A DNA stretch of 64,000 bases from Burkholderiales bacterium (lineage in GTDB: Bacteria > Pseudomonadota > Gammaproteobacteria > Burkholderiales > Ga0077523), in the NCBI GenBank assembly GCA_019745565.1, contig JAIESW010000003.1, positions 124,001 to 188,000 of the forward strand. Direction: 5' to 3'. A program made the position numbers and the translations under genes. The notes beneath the pieces were generated by a model, which was given only the letters and a program-made list of their open reading frames with translations, was not told where the DNA came from and made no database searches. Positions 25,096-34,348 of the stretch are shown one piece after another. The stretch's first letter is position 1. Each line of letters opens with the position of its first letter.

Positions 25096-25644
25096 ATGAA
25101 TCTCGACCGCGTCGGCCCGGGACGGGACGTCCCCAACGATTTCAACGTCATCGTTGAAATCCCCATGAACGCGGATCCGATCAAGTACGAGGTAGACAAG
25201 GATACCGGCGCCGTGTTCGTGGACCGTTTCATGTCCACGGCCATGCACTACCCGTGTAACTACGGCTACGTGCCGCACACCATCTCGGGCGACGGCGATC
25301 CGGTGGACGTGCTGGTGCTCTCCCCGGTGCCGCTCATCACCGGCGTGGTGGTGCGCTGCCGGCCGGTGGGCATGCTGAAGATGTCCGACGAAGCCGGTGA
25401 CGACACCAAGGTGCTCGCGGTACCCATCGACAAGCTGTCGGGGTTGTACCGCAACATCGTGAACCCGCGCGATCTGCCCGAGCTGGTGCTCTCTCAGATC
25501 GCCCACTTCTTCCAGCACTACAAGGATCTCGAACCGGGTAAGTGGGTGAAGATCACGGGGTGGGTGGGGCCCGAGGAGGCAAAGGCCGAGATCATGGCCG
25601 GCGTGGAAGCCTATCGCGCGGCGGCGAAGAAGCCGATGTTCTGA
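25096..25644 (+). CDS. ppa: Inorganic pyrophosphatase
   Basis: A 182-residue soluble family I pyrophosphatase that hydrolyses pyrophosphate and pulls biosynthetic reactions forward. The N-terminal [20 protein letters not shown] block, the [12 protein letters not shown] motif and the metal-binding signature [10 protein letters not shown] (three aspartates) are all intact. The length equals the usual 175-180 residues. GAGGAAC about 7 bp upstream serves as ribosome site for the ATG at 25096. Monocistronic, divergent from the FIST gene, followed by a palindromic repeat. Confidence 0.97.
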   Translation: MNLDRVGPGRDVPNDFNVIVEIPMNADPIKYEVDKDTGAVFVDRFMSTAMHYPCNYGYVPHTISGDGDPVDVLVLSPVPLITGVVVRCRPVGMLKMSDEAGDDTKVLAVPIDKLSGLYRNIVNPRDLPELVLSQIAHFFQHYKDLEPGKWVKITGWVGPEEAKAEIMAGVEAYRAAAKKPMF

Positions 25645-25695
25645 CGCGGCCGGGAAGGAGGCTCACGAGTCGGGGCGCGGAGGAGAAGGCTACTC

Positions 25696-25776
25696 TGAAC
25701 GCGGCGGAAAAACCGCAAGATGCAGGACTCTTTGCCGTGCTCGTGTCTTTCCGCCGCGTCCGCCGCGTTGAGCGCC
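25696..25776. repeat. Dispersed palindromic repeat, CGCCGCGTCCGCCGCGTT family, second copy
   Basis: Left arm AACGCGGCGGAAA (25699-25711) pairs with the right arm at 25749-25770, whose 28-bp sequence through TTGAGCGC is shared with the copy near 7868. The left arm has lost one 9-bp unit relative to the first copy. It lies between convergent ppa and the Nit1C flavoprotein gene. Confidence 0.8.
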
Positions 25777-25797
25777 TTCGTCCTCCATCACCACTTG

Positions 25798-27108
25798 CTA
25801 CGACCCCAGCGCCCAGGCATTGACGGTCGCAGCGATGCGCGCGGGGCGGTCCCGCTCCCGGGTCGCGATCTGGTCGCACAGGTACGCCGCATCGCGCGCG
25901 ATGCCGGAGAACCGACCCGAGCCCCACGTGTAGAGCCACGGCAGGCCCACGAAATACAGACCGTCCACCGCGCTCACGCCGCGCCGATGCGACGGATAGC
26001 CCGAGCCATCGAACACCGGCACTTCGATCCAGCGGAAATCCGACCGGTAGCCCACGCACCAGATCACCGTGCCGATCCCCGCGGCGGCAAGGTCCAGGTT
26101 GCGCGGATGATCCGCGGGAGGCACCCACGGTGGTGAGTAGGCGTTGCCGGGTGGGGCATCGATGCCGCGCGCCGCGATGAACTTGTCGATGCTGGCCTTG
26201 ATGCTTTCGCTCACGGCATCGGCCTGATCGAGGTTGTGCGCGAGGTCGTCGCGAAAGGTGAGATGGTCGCCGCGGATGTCCTCCAGCCGACCGTACAGAT
26301 GCATGCCTTCCAGGGCGAAGCGGCGCAGATCGATGTCGCGACCGCCATCGCGACCGGTAACGTAGTGATTCGCCTTGGCGCGCACTCTTTCTTTCAGGGG
26401 ATGCTGGTCGACCGGCATGTCGTAGTAGCCCATGTCGGCGAGCCAGTCGACCACGTCGCGGCCGCGATGGAAGCGTGCGGTGCGCGGCGCCCCGCCGACG
26501 CAAAGGTGCACCTGCCGCCCTGCCAGGTGAAGGTCCTCGGCGATCTGGCAGCCGGACTGACCGGTGCCGACCACCAGCACCGCACCGGGCGGCAGCGCGC
26601 CCGGGTTGCGGTACTCGCGCGAGTGCATGTGCTTCAACGTCGGGGGCAGGCGTTCGGCCATTCGCGGGATGACGGGGGTGTGATAGCCGCCGGTCGCCAC
26701 CACCACATGGTCGGCAGTGAGCGGCCCGCCCGTCGTCTCGAGACGGAACGGACCTTCGCCATCCCGACTGAGGCGGGTCGCTTCCACGCCGGTTCGCAGC
26801 GGCGCAGGAAACGACGCGGCGAACGCTTCGACGTAGCGCACGATCTCATCCTTCACCATGAACCCGTGCGGCTCCGCCCCGTCGTACGGATGGCCGGGCA
26901 GCGTGCACTGCCAGTTCGGCGTCACCAGGCAGAAGGAGTCCCAGCGCTCCTCGCGCCACGCATGCCCGACTCCGTGGCGTTCGAGCACGACGTGGTCGAT
27001 GCCTCGTTGCACCAGGCCGTGACTCACCGAAAGCCCCGCCTGGCCGCCGCCGATCACGCAGACGGTGTGATGGGGGGCGAGAGGCTCCTCGCGCGCGCGA
27101 TCGTTCAT
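25798..27108 (-). CDS. MSMEG_0569 family flavin-dependent oxidoreductase (Nit1C cluster)
   Basis: A 436-residue flavoprotein monooxygenase, last gene of the Nit1C-type cluster. The FAD motif [15 protein letters not shown] lies at 18-32 and a second nucleotide motif, [17 protein letters not shown], near 175. The conserved [20 protein letters not shown] segment and the C-terminal [19 protein letters not shown] are typical of the MSMEG_0569 group. Such enzymes use NAD(P)H and O2 to oxygenate a substrate, here presumably an intermediate made by the nitrilase/radical SAM part of the cluster. The start at 27108 gives a normal N-terminus; the longer frame to 27225 covers the upstream gene's end. Confidence 0.92.
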   Translation of the reverse strand: MNDRAREEPLAPHHTVCVIGGGQAGLSVSHGLVQRGIDHVVLERHGVGHAWREERWDSFCLVTPNWQCTLPGHPYDGAEPHGFMVKDEIVRYVEAFAASFPAPLRTGVEATRLSRDGEGPFRLETTGGPLTADHVVVATGGYHTPVIPRMAERLPPTLKHMHSREYRNPGALPPGAVLVVGTGQSGCQIAEDLHLAGRQVHLCVGGAPRTARFHRGRDVVDWLADMGYYDMPVDQHPLKERVRAKANHYVTGRDGGRDIDLRRFALEGMHLYGRLEDIRGDHLTFRDDLAHNLDQADAVSESIKASIDKFIAARGIDAPPGNAYSPPWVPPADHPRNLDLAAAGIGTVIWCVGYRSDFRWIEVPVFDGSGYPSHRRGVSAVDGLYFVGLPWLYTWGSGRFSGIARDAAYLCDQIATRERDRPARIAATVNAWALGS

Positions 27109-27130
27109 GGCTGCAGTCTCCGGGTCAGGG

Positions 27131-27418
27131 TCACTCTTCGAACGCTTCCACCAGCACGTGCGCATCGCGCTGTCCGGTGAAGCGCGATGCCAGCGATTCG
27201 ATCTCTTCGAGCTGACGCGCCGCATGGGCGCAGCCCATGCCGTACTTCTGCCGCACCCGCTCGCTGGCGATCTCGAGGGCCTCGCGGCTGCGTGCGAGGA
27301 AATCGGCCAGCGGATAGCGCTGTCCCGGCTGGAAGAAATCCTTGATCACCAGCGACGGCGAATAGCAGGCAGTCGTGGTGTCATCCGGCCAGCGCACGTG
27401 GAAGTGCATCTCAGGCAT
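27131..27418 (-). CDS. MSMEG_0570 family nitrogen starvation response protein (Nit1C cluster)
   Basis: A 95-residue protein with the family start [20 protein letters not shown], followed by [24 protein letters not shown]. It ends with a helical, acidic tail. The activity is unknown; homologues occur only in this cluster, and one is induced by nitrogen starvation in cyanobacteria. Its start lies 8 bp inside the end of the glycosyltransferase gene, so translation is coupled, and the flavoprotein gene follows after 22 bp. Confidence 0.88.
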   Translation of the reverse strand: MPEMHFHVRWPDDTTTACYSPSLVIKDFFQPGQRYPLADFLARSREALEIASERVRQKYGMGCAHAARQLEEIESLASRFTGQRDAHVLVEAFEE

Positions 27419-28586
27419 GGTGCAGAACCTCGCGCGCCGTCAGGTGGGTCCGATAGAGTTCCACGTGACGCTGTGCCGAGTGGGTCCAGGGATACTTCGC
27501 GGCCGACTCGGGGCCGGTGCGGCGCAACCGTTCCGCAAACGTGCTCACCACGGCCGCGTGCATGCCCATTGCGATGGAACGCGGATCGTGCGGATCGACC
27601 CAGATGCAGTCGTCGGCGCCCAGCCATTCGGTGAATGGTTCGATGCGCGACACCACGACCGGTGTGCCGCAGGCCATGGCTTCCAGCACGGAGAGCCCGA
27701 AGCCCTCGTTGATCGAGGCGAACACCAGCGCGTCCGCGCGGCGGTAGAGGGCCGGCATGTCCGCGTCCGCCACCGGACCGGTGACGATGACCGCCTCCTT
27801 CGGCAATGCACTGCGGGCCAATGTCGCATCGAAGGTCGCCCGATAGGGGCCGTGATCGAGCAGGCTCGCGCCGCCGACGATCACGAAGCGCGCCTGCGGG
27901 ACGCTGGCGTACACCTGCGCGAAAGCCTCCAGCATGCGCGCCGAATTCTTGCGCGCCTCGATGCCGCCCACTGCGAGGAACACCGGACCCGACGCCGGAA
28001 TACCGTAGCGCGCCAGCACCGGGGCATCCTCCGATCCGGAACCCGGGTGGAACCGCCGGAGATCAACGCCATTGGGCGCATGGGCCGGCTCGATGCCGAA
28101 GTCGTGCGCCACCTTGCGGCGCCACACGTCGCTCACGCAGTAGACCGACGCGGCGGCGCCGATGGAGCGACGTTGCCACGCGGCGATCCGCGGATCGGTG
28201 AAGTGGTCGAGGTGATGGACGGTGCGAACGAAATCGGGGATACGCCCGCACTCGACCAGATCGGCGAGCGCGTTGCCGCCGATGCCGTCGTGCGCGTGGT
28301 AGACATCGAACGTTTCCGTGGCCGGCGCAGCGAAGTACCGGACGAAATCGGCGATGCGGCGTTCGATCAGCGCCGCCAGTCCCTCGGTCACCGGCTGCAC
28401 CGGCAAGGCGACGGCGCGGCAGCGCGTGGGGCGGAAGAACCCTGCGCCTGTGGCATCGGGCGCGTGCACGACGGCCTCGTGCCCCAGCGCATGCAACGCC
28501 TCCGCCAGTTCGAGGCAGTGCACCACGCCGCCCCGCGGATTGGTGGAATGGGTGAGCAGCGCGATGCGCAGGCGTCGCGTCGTCAT
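27411..28586 (-). CDS. MSMEG_0565 family glycosyltransferase (Nit1C cluster)
   Basis: A 391-residue GT-B, GT4-like glycosyltransferase. The N-terminal acceptor domain starts LRIALLTHSTNPRGGVVHCL; the donor domain has AVGGIEARKNSARMLEAF and the E-x7-E motif INEGFGLSVLEAMACGTPVV near residue 320. It probably transfers a sugar from a nucleotide donor onto the cluster's unknown product. The ATG at 28586 overlaps the stop of the AIR-synthase-like gene by 4 bp. The much longer upstream frame to 29336 is shadow of that gene. Confidence 0.92.
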   Translation of the reverse strand: MTTRRLRIALLTHSTNPRGGVVHCLELAEALHALGHEAVVHAPDATGAGFFRPTRCRAVALPVQPVTEGLAALIERRIADFVRYFAAPATETFDVYHAHDGIGGNALADLVECGRIPDFVRTVHHLDHFTDPRIAAWQRRSIGAAASVYCVSDVWRRKVAHDFGIEPAHAPNGVDLRRFHPGSGSEDAPVLARYGIPASGPVFLAVGGIEARKNSARMLEAFAQVYASVPQARFVIVGGASLLDHGPYRATFDATLARSALPKEAVIVTGPVADADMPALYRRADALVFASINEGFGLSVLEAMACGTPVVVSRIEPFTEWLGADDCIWVDPHDPRSIAMGMHAAVVSTFAERLRRTGPESAAKYPWTHSAQRHVELYRTHLTAREVLHHA

Positions 28587-29554
28587 CGCGGCCCGCATCC
28601 GATCAACGGACTCACGGCGAAGTCCCAGGCGGGCTCTTCGCGCCGTCCATCCGAAAGACGCACCACCCCTGTGTCGTCGCAGCGACCGATGGCAGCGCAC
28701 GCGATGTCGCGCGCCGCGAACCGGGCGATCACGGCATCGACCTGCTCCGGCCTGCACGCGAGCAGATAGCCGTAGCTCGGAAACGTGGACAGCAGCCAGC
28801 GCGACAATCCTGCATCGGCGGGTCGTGGGACGCGCGTGACGTCGATGACCGCACCGCAGCCGGAGCATTCGAGCAGCATCAGCGCCGTGCCGATCACGCC
28901 GGCCTGGCTCACGTCCTTGCCGGCGCCGCACAGTCCAGCCTCCGCGAGCTGCGCGAGCAGCGCGATATCGCCGCGCAGGCGTGCGGGCTCGGCGGCGGTC
29001 GCGGCGTCCCAATGCGGGAAGCGGTCGCGATAGCGTCCGCGCAGATCGATGGCGGCCAGCAGCACGTCGCCCGGCCGCGCATCGAAGCTGGTGATGAGCC
29101 TGTTCGCTCGGCCCAGGACGGCAACCGCGAGCTGACTGCGGTCCGCACGCACGTTGCTGTGTCCACCAACGACCGGCACACCGAAGGCACGCGACGCAGC
29201 GGCGAGCCCTTCGAGGATCGCCTGGCCGTTCGCCTCGCCCGCGCTCCAGACTGCGTCGACCACCGCCAGCGGCCGTCCGCCCATGGCGCAGACGTCGCTC
29301 ACGTTGACCATCACGCCGCACCATCCGGCGAACCACGGCTCCGCGGCGACGAACTCGTTGATGAAGCCCTCGATGGCGAACAGCAGGTAGCCGTCACCGT
29401 CCGGTAGTGCCGCGCAGTCGTCGCCCACCGGCACTGCTGTCGGCGCATCCGCCGGCACCACGGTGTCGGCGAGCGTGCGCACCAGCGCGTCGATGTCGCG
29501 CTTGTGGGCGACACCGCGGCTTTCGCGCAGCTCGGCAGCGAGTTCGGCCAGCAT
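28583..29554 (-). CDS. Sll0787 family AIR-synthase-like protein (Nit1C cluster)
   Basis: A 323-residue protein of the AIRS/PurM-like ATP-binding superfamily. The N-terminal half shows VPVGDDCAALPDGDGYLLFA and CGVMVNVSDVCAMGGRPLAV, the metal/ATP-binding blocks; the C-terminal half has GAGKDVSQAGVIGTALMLLE. Superfamily members activate a carbonyl or amide oxygen by phosphorylation, or handle selenophosphate and thiamine phosphate, so a phosphorylating or amidine-forming step on the cluster product is a fair guess. It starts on the A shared with the GNAT stop (TGATG) and overlaps the next gene by 4 bp. Confidence 0.9.
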   Translation of the reverse strand: MLAELAAELRESRGVAHKRDIDALVRTLADTVVPADAPTAVPVGDDCAALPDGDGYLLFAIEGFINEFVAAEPWFAGWCGVMVNVSDVCAMGGRPLAVVDAVWSAGEANGQAILEGLAAASRAFGVPVVGGHSNVRADRSQLAVAVLGRANRLITSFDARPGDVLLAAIDLRGRYRDRFPHWDAATAAEPARLRGDIALLAQLAEAGLCGAGKDVSQAGVIGTALMLLECSGCGAVIDVTRVPRPADAGLSRWLLSTFPSYGYLLACRPEQVDAVIARFAARDIACAAIGRCDDTGVVRLSDGRREEPAWDFAVSPLIGCGPR

Positions 29555-30102
29555 CACGCTGCCTGCAGTGCGTGCGGCACGAACGCGATCTCGTCGATGG
29601 TCCGCGGCGGGTAGTGAGTGAGATCCGCCTGCATCAAATGGTGGGAGCGTCCGTGCAGGTCGATCTGCTGCAAGGCGTCCCAGTGCAGATGGCGGAACAT
29701 GCGTACGTTCTGCGATTGCACGTGCGCGAGAAACCGCGTGCAGCCACGGGCGTGCGCCGTCGTGACTGCGTGCCGGATCAACTCCGAGCCGATCCACGCC
29801 TGGCCGCGGAACTCGCGTGCGACGGCAAGCCGCGAGCCCCACCAGCAGGAAGGCTGTTCGGGATCGGGGTGGATGCGCACCGTGCCGACCACGCGATCGG
29901 GCATGCCGAACATCCACGCGACCGCGACGATGGGCAGCGCATAGGCATCGATCGCATCTTCGTCGTCGCCTTCGAACACACCCTGCTCCTCGCAGAACAC
30001 CGTACACCGCAGTCGAGCCGCCGCGCGGCGTTCCCACGCCTCGGAGGCGTGGCGGATGCGGTACTCGCCGGGGATGAAGGGGAACGGTGGCTCGAGCAGC
30101 AT
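29554..30102 (-). CDS. MSMEG_0567/Sll0786 family GNAT acetyltransferase (Nit1C cluster)
   Basis: A 182-residue GNAT-fold N-acyltransferase. Seen: RCTVFCEEQGVFEGDDED, GTVRIHPDP and the acetyl-CoA loop region RLAVAREFRGQAWIGSELIR, followed by GCTRFLAHVQSQNVRMF. It would acylate an amine of the cluster intermediate, with acyl-CoA or possibly acyl-ACP as donor. The ATG at 30102 lies 2 bp after the stop of the radical SAM gene, and the stop shares a base with the next start. Confidence 0.9.
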   Translation of the reverse strand: MLLEPPFPFIPGEYRIRHASEAWERRAAARLRCTVFCEEQGVFEGDDEDAIDAYALPIVAVAWMFGMPDRVVGTVRIHPDPEQPSCWWGSRLAVAREFRGQAWIGSELIRHAVTTAHARGCTRFLAHVQSQNVRMFRHLHWDALQQIDLHGRSHHLMQADLTHYPPRTIDEIAFVPHALQAA

Positions 30103-30104
30103 GG

Positions 30105-31223
30105 TCAACGCTCGAAGGTGGACAGGGTCGAACACGCGCCGCACTTGCCGCACCCGGCCTTGATGTCGGCGGACTTCAATCCGCCCTGGACGAGCATCGC
30201 TCCGAGCGGTTCGAGGATCGAGCGCATGAACTCCGGTTCCGGCGCCGGGTGCGCGGACAGCGGCGTGCCGCCGATGGGCACGAAGGGCACCACGAACGGA
30301 TAGACGCCCAGCGCGATCAGCCGCTGCGCCATGGACAGGATCGCTTCGCGCGTGTCGCCCAACCCCGCCAGGATGTAGGTGCTGACCTGGCCCCGGCCGA
30401 ACACCGGGACTGCAGCGGCGAAGGCATCGAGGTACTGCTCGATGCTCACGGAAGCCTTGCCGGGCATGATGCGTTCGCGCACTTCGGGGCTCACCGCTTC
30501 CAGATGCATGCCCAGCGTGTCGGCACCGGCTGCCTTGAGCCGCGCGAACCATGCGTGATCGTCCGGCGGTTCGCACTGCACCTGGATCGGCAGGTCCACC
30601 GCGGCCTTCACCGCAAAGGCGCTTTCGCAGAGGATGGCCGCACCGCGATCCTTGAAGTTGGGCGTGCCGGTGGTCATCACCATGTGCTTGACACCGTCGA
30701 GCAGTACTGCCGCCCGCGCCACTTCCGCCAGCTGTTCCGGCGTCTTGCGATTGACGGTGCGACCGCCCGCGAGCGATTCGCCGATGGCGCAGAACTGGCA
30801 CGCGGTGCGCCGGTTGCCGTAACGCACGCACGTCTGCAGCACCGTGGTGGCGAGCACGTCCGAGCCGTGCAGTTGCGCGATCTTCGAATAGGGCACGCCG
30901 TCGAAGGTCTGCAGCTTGTAGAAGCGCGGTTGCCGCGGGAAACGGATCTCGGCGATGGGAATGCCGTCGCGCTCCACCACGCTGGTGCCGTCGGCGCGCG
31001 GCGCGAGCGCCCGGAACGGCGACGCCTTGGCGGAGCCGGTGTGCACCGGCACCATCACCGTCCGCCCGTCGAGGGTCACCGCCTTGTGGTCGGACGGACC
31101 GGCACCGCCACGCCGCGACGGCGCACCGGCATCCGGATCAACCAGACGCAAGCCGAGCGACTGGAGGTCGGACAGCAGGGTCCGGGAGTGCGAGGGATCC
31201 ATCGGGGGCATCGGTGCGGTCAT
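30105..31223 (-). CDS. MSMEG_0568 family radical SAM protein (Nit1C cluster)
   Basis: A 372-residue radical SAM enzyme. The [4Fe-4S] cysteines are Cys132, Cys142 and Cys145 ([15 protein letters not shown]), a C-x9-C-x2-C spacing instead of the usual C-x3-C-x2-C. A second cysteine group, Cys358, Cys361 and Cys364 (CGKCGAC), lies near the C-terminus and could bind an auxiliary cluster or metal. Motifs [13 protein letters not shown] and [20 protein letters not shown] line the barrel. The ATG at 31223 overlaps the 3' end of the nitrilase gene by 86 bp; Met8 (31202) is an alternative start that still overlaps. The enzyme is expected to do the cluster's most demanding chemistry. Confidence 0.92.
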   Translation of the reverse strand: MTAPMPPMDPSHSRTLLSDLQSLGLRLVDPDAGAPSRRGGAGPSDHKAVTLDGRTVMVPVHTGSAKASPFRALAPRADGTSVVERDGIPIAEIRFPRQPRFYKLQTFDGVPYSKIAQLHGSDVLATTVLQTCVRYGNRRTACQFCAIGESLAGGRTVNRKTPEQLAEVARAAVLLDGVKHMVMTTGTPNFKDRGAAILCESAFAVKAAVDLPIQVQCEPPDDHAWFARLKAAGADTLGMHLEAVSPEVRERIMPGKASVSIEQYLDAFAAAVPVFGRGQVSTYILAGLGDTREAILSMAQRLIALGVYPFVVPFVPIGGTPLSAHPAPEPEFMRSILEPLGAMLVQGGLKSADIKAGCGKCGACSTLSTFER

Positions 31224-32172
31224 GGACGATCTCCGGAGCGGGGGTCGTGGAGGCGAGCGGTGTAGCGGGGCGCGTGTCGTGCAGCAGGCTCAGGAGTTCC
31301 GGCCGCGCGTAGTGGCCGACGGAATCCATCATCCGTTTGCGTTTGGTGATGAGGGCGAAGTCGAGATCGGCGACCACCATGCCCTCGCCTTCGCGCAGCG
31401 GCGGTGCGAGCGGCACGCCTTCGGGCGAGACGATCGCGGTCCAGCAGCCGCCGCGCAGCGCCTTCTGCAGGTTGGGATCCGGGGCGATGGACGCGATCTG
31501 CGCATCGTCGAGCCAGCCGGTGGCGTTGACCACGAAGCAGCCGGACTCGAGCGCGTGGTGGCGCATGGTCACTTCCATCTGATCCGCGAAGATCTGGCCC
31601 ACCATGGAGCCGGGGAACTGGCTGCAGTGGATCTGTTCGTGCCGCGCCATCAGCGCGTAGCGTGCGAGCGGGTTGTAGTGTTCCCAGCACGCCAGGGCAC
31701 CGATGCGACCGACGGCGGTATCGACCGTTGTGAGACCGGCGCCGTCGCCCTGACCCCAGACCATGCGCTCGTGATAGGTCGGCGTGATCTTGCGGCGCTT
31801 CAACACCAGCGTGCCGTCGGCATCGAACACGAGCTGCGTGTTGTAGAGCGAACCGTGATCGCGCTCGTTGACGCCGAGCACCACGACGATGCCGTGCTTG
31901 CGCGCCGCGTCGCCGACCGCGTCGGTGACGGGACCGGGCACGACCACGGCACGCTCGTACAGCCGCATGTGTTCGGCGCCCATCGTCACGGGTGGCGTGA
32001 TGAACGAGAAGTACGGGTAGTAGGGCACGCACGTCTCGGGAAACACGATGAGCTGCGCGCCCTCGCCCGCCGCGCGCGCAATGGCCTCGAGCACCTTCTG
32101 CACGGTGCCATCGGCGCTGCCCAGCACGGGAGCCAGCTGGACGGCGGCGGCGCGGACGACGGTCGAGGCCAT
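31138..32172 (-). CDS. Nit1/Sll0784 family nitrilase (Nit1C cluster)
   Basis: A 344-residue nitrilase-superfamily enzyme that hydrolyses nitriles to acid and ammonia, or amides. The Glu-Lys-Cys triad is intact: Glu46 in VFPETCVP, Lys128 in [12 protein letters not shown] and Cys162 in [13 protein letters not shown]. The fold ends near residue 305 ([13 protein letters not shown]). The last 40 residues form a Pro/Ala-rich tail whose coding sequence doubles as the start of the radical SAM gene. In related bacteria the Nit1 cluster is linked to nitrogen scavenging and to growth on cyanide. Natural substrate of this enzyme unknown. Confidence 0.93.
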   Translation of the reverse strand: MASTVVRAAAVQLAPVLGSADGTVQKVLEAIARAAGEGAQLIVFPETCVPYYPYFSFITPPVTMGAEHMRLYERAVVVPGPVTDAVGDAARKHGIVVVLGVNERDHGSLYNTQLVFDADGTLVLKRRKITPTYHERMVWGQGDGAGLTTVDTAVGRIGALACWEHYNPLARYALMARHEQIHCSQFPGSMVGQIFADQMEVTMRHHALESGCFVVNATGWLDDAQIASIAPDPNLQKALRGGCWTAIVSPEGVPLAPPLREGEGMVVADLDFALITKRKRMMDSVGHYARPELLSLLHDTRPATPLASTTPAPEIVHDRTDAPDGSLALPDPAVRPPVARLASG

Positions 32173-32182
32173 GGCGGGTGCG

Positions 32183-32665
32183 TTACACCGTCCAGGTGTC
32201 GAGGATGAACGCGTTGTCCTTGCGGTGCAGGAGGATGAGATCGAGCACGTCGAGCGGATTGATCGGCCGGATGCCCGGGATCAACGACGGCTCGCCGTGG
32301 CCGTACAGCGCCTGCAACGCGAAGCGGCACGCGTACACCTTGCCGCCCTCTTCCATGAACTTGGTGAGCTGCTTGTTGAAGTTCTGGTGGCCGGGAAACG
32401 CCTCGTCGCCGAGCGTCGGGAAGCCGCGCTGCACGCCCAGCGTGACGCCCGGTCCGTACAACAACACCGAAGTCTCGAACCCCTTGCGCTTGAGACGCGT
32501 GGCCTGCAGCAGGTTGACGAAGCCGATGGAGCCTTCGAACGCGACGGTGTGGAAGGTGACCAGGGCCTTCTCGCCCGGGCTCGCCTTCACGTCCTCGAAC
32601 ACCTTCTCTTCGTAGTCGACGAGATAGTCCCCGGACTTGTTCGCTACTTTCTGAACGGCTGGCAT
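32183..32665 (-). CDS. MSMEG_0572/Sll0783 family nitrogen starvation response protein (Nit1C cluster)
   Basis: A 160-residue protein, first gene of the cluster. It shows [40 protein letters not shown] and a late [10 protein letters not shown] block, giving a DsrE-like alpha/beta pattern. In Synechocystis the homologue Sll0783 is strongly induced by nitrogen starvation and affects polyhydroxybutyrate accumulation. Biochemical role unknown. The ATG at 32665 has AGGAGA 10 bp upstream; the longer frame is not needed. The gap to the nitrilase gene is 10 bp. Confidence 0.92.
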   Translation of the reverse strand: MPAVQKVANKSGDYLVDYEEKVFEDVKASPGEKALVTFHTVAFEGSIGFVNLLQATRLKRKGFETSVLLYGPGVTLGVQRGFPTLGDEAFPGHQNFNKQLTKFMEEGGKVYACRFALQALYGHGEPSLIPGIRPINPLDVLDLILLHRKDNAFILDTWTV

Positions 32666-32737
32666 GCGCTGGTCTCCTGGCAGGTGGGGTGGTGTCGGAT
32701 GCACGGCTCGCGTGGAGCGGCCGTTCCCAAACCGCAT

Positions 32738-32783
32738 TTGGCGTGCCAACTGTTGCACGCAACATGCGATCAATATGCGATCA
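32738..32783. promoter_or_regulatory. Putative operator region between the Nit1C cluster and its MocR-type regulator
   Basis: Between the divergent genes there are two exact 9-bp direct repeats ATGCGATCA at 32764-32772 and 32775-32783, offset by 11 bp (about one helical turn). Just before them are two short palindromes, TTGGC gt GCCAA (32738-32749) and GTTGC ac GCAAC (32752-32763). MocR-type regulators such as GabR and PdxR are known to bind direct repeats, so this is the natural candidate site. No clear sigma-54 element with correct spacing was found. Confidence 0.6.
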
Positions 32784-32940
32784 TTCAGGCGAATGAATGG
32801 CTTGCACCGGCCGAAGCGGTTTTCCGAGCGGTTGGGGCGAGCACAAAGGATTGGTTTGCCGAGCAATTTCGCCCAATGAGAGTGCGGCGCACCAGGTTGC
32901 CTGCCAGCTCTTGGTGCGCGATCAACCTCCCATCATTGCC

Positions 32941-34341
32941 ATGAGTGAAGACCTCCAGCGGTGGCGCCGAGCGCTGCGCGAGACCGAGCAACCGGCCTAT
33001 CTGGCGATCGCCGATCTCATCGGTGTGGACATCCAGAGCGGCCGGCTCGCAGCCATGCAGAAGCTGCCGCCGCTGCGGTCCGCGGCCGACACGCTGGGCC
33101 TCAACTACACGACCGTCGCGCGCGGCTATGCGGAAGCGCAGCGGCGAGGACTGGTGGATGCGAAGGCGGGGATGGGGACCTTCGTGCGCGCGATCGCACC
33201 GCCGCCGGTCGCACGCACCGGCGTCGGCAACGGCCTGGTGGAGATGACCATGAATCTCCCGCCCGAGCCGCGCGACGTGGATCTGCTGGAACGCATGCGC
33301 GAAGGGCTGGTGCATCTGCACGTCGGCATGGATCTCTATGCGCTGCTGCGCTATCAGGATTTCGGCGGCAGTCCGGCAGATCGCGAAGCCGGTGCGCGCT
33401 GGCTCGCACCGCGGCTGCCCGAAGTGAGCGCGGATCGCGTGCTGGTCTGTCCCGGCGTGCAAAGCGCATTGCTCGCGCTGATGTCGACGTTCGCGCGGGC
33501 CGGCGACGTGATCTGCTGCGAAGCGCTCACCTATCCAGGGGTGAAGGGCATCGCCACCCAACTGGGCATCCGCCTGCATCCGCTTCCCATGGATGACGAA
33601 GGCATCGACGCAGCCGAGTTCGACGCCGCCTGCAAGGCGCATTCGCCCAAAGCGCTCTACTGCAACCCGACGCTGCTCAACCCGACCACGACCACCATCT
33701 CCGAGGCGCGGCGGCGCGAACTCGCAACTGTCGCGCGCCGGCACAACGTCCCGATCATCGAGGACGATGCGTACGGCCTGCTGCCGACTCGCTCACCGGC
33801 ACCGCTGGCGACTTTCGCCCCGGAGCTCACCTTCTACGTGACCGGCCTCGCGAAGCACGTGGGCGCGGGCCTGCGCATCGGCTATCTCATCGCGCCCGAC
33901 GCGCGGCAGGCGAAGCGGCTGGCCACGACGCTTCGCACCATGACCGTGATGGCCTCACCCTTCAGCATCGCGCTCGCGACCCGATGGATCCTCGACGGGA
34001 CCGCGACCGCCGCCGTGGAAGCGATCCGCGCCGAATCGGCCGCGCGGCAGAAACAGGCGGCCCGGGTACTGCCGCGCGATTCGTATCTCGCGCACCCGGA
34101 GGCCTTCCACCTGTGGTTGGCGCTGCCGCCGCACTGGCATCGCATGGCCTTCGCGGCCCATTTGCGCGAGCGTGGCATCGGCGTCGTCGCCAGCGACTCC
34201 TTCGCGGTGGCGCAGCCGGCACCGGAAGCGGTGCGCGTGTGCCTCGGCGGCGCCATGGATCGCGACGCGAGCTGGCACGCGCTGGAGTTGATCGCGGAAG
34301 CGTTCGCTCAGGAGCCGGCCGCCGTTTCCGGTGCCATGTAG
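32941..34341 (+). CDS. MocR-type GntR/aminotransferase-fold transcriptional regulator
   Basis: A 466-residue MocR regulator: an N-terminal winged helix of the GntR type (about 15-85, with [20 protein letters not shown] as recognition region) joined to a class I aminotransferase-like domain. PLP ligands are preserved: Lys305 in [18 protein letters not shown], the Asn/Pro block around [13 protein letters not shown], and IIEDDAYG. It should therefore bind PLP and sense an amino or amine compound. It is transcribed away from the Nit1C cluster across a 275-bp region with direct repeats, so it is the likely local regulator. The frame is open to 32797, but 32941 gives the normal N-terminus. Confidence 0.9.
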   Translation: MSEDLQRWRRALRETEQPAYLAIADLIGVDIQSGRLAAMQKLPPLRSAADTLGLNYTTVARGYAEAQRRGLVDAKAGMGTFVRAIAPPPVARTGVGNGLVEMTMNLPPEPRDVDLLERMREGLVHLHVGMDLYALLRYQDFGGSPADREAGARWLAPRLPEVSADRVLVCPGVQSALLALMSTFARAGDVICCEALTYPGVKGIATQLGIRLHPLPMDDEGIDAAEFDAACKAHSPKALYCNPTLLNPTTTTISEARRRELATVARRHNVPIIEDDAYGLLPTRSPAPLATFAPELTFYVTGLAKHVGAGLRIGYLIAPDARQAKRLATTLRTMTVMASPFSIALATRWILDGTATAAVEAIRAESAARQKQAARVLPRDSYLAHPEAFHLWLALPPHWHRMAFAAHLRERGIGVVASDSFAVAQPAPEAVRVCLGGAMDRDASWHALELIAEAFAQEPAAVSGAM

Positions 34342-34348
34342 CGGCCGA

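Noticed and set aside
32738..32757. Sigma-54 promoter (TGGC...TTGCA) in front of the Nit1C cluster
   Set aside because: The two elements are 14 nt apart from start to start where 11 is required, and no alternative alignment restores the spacing.
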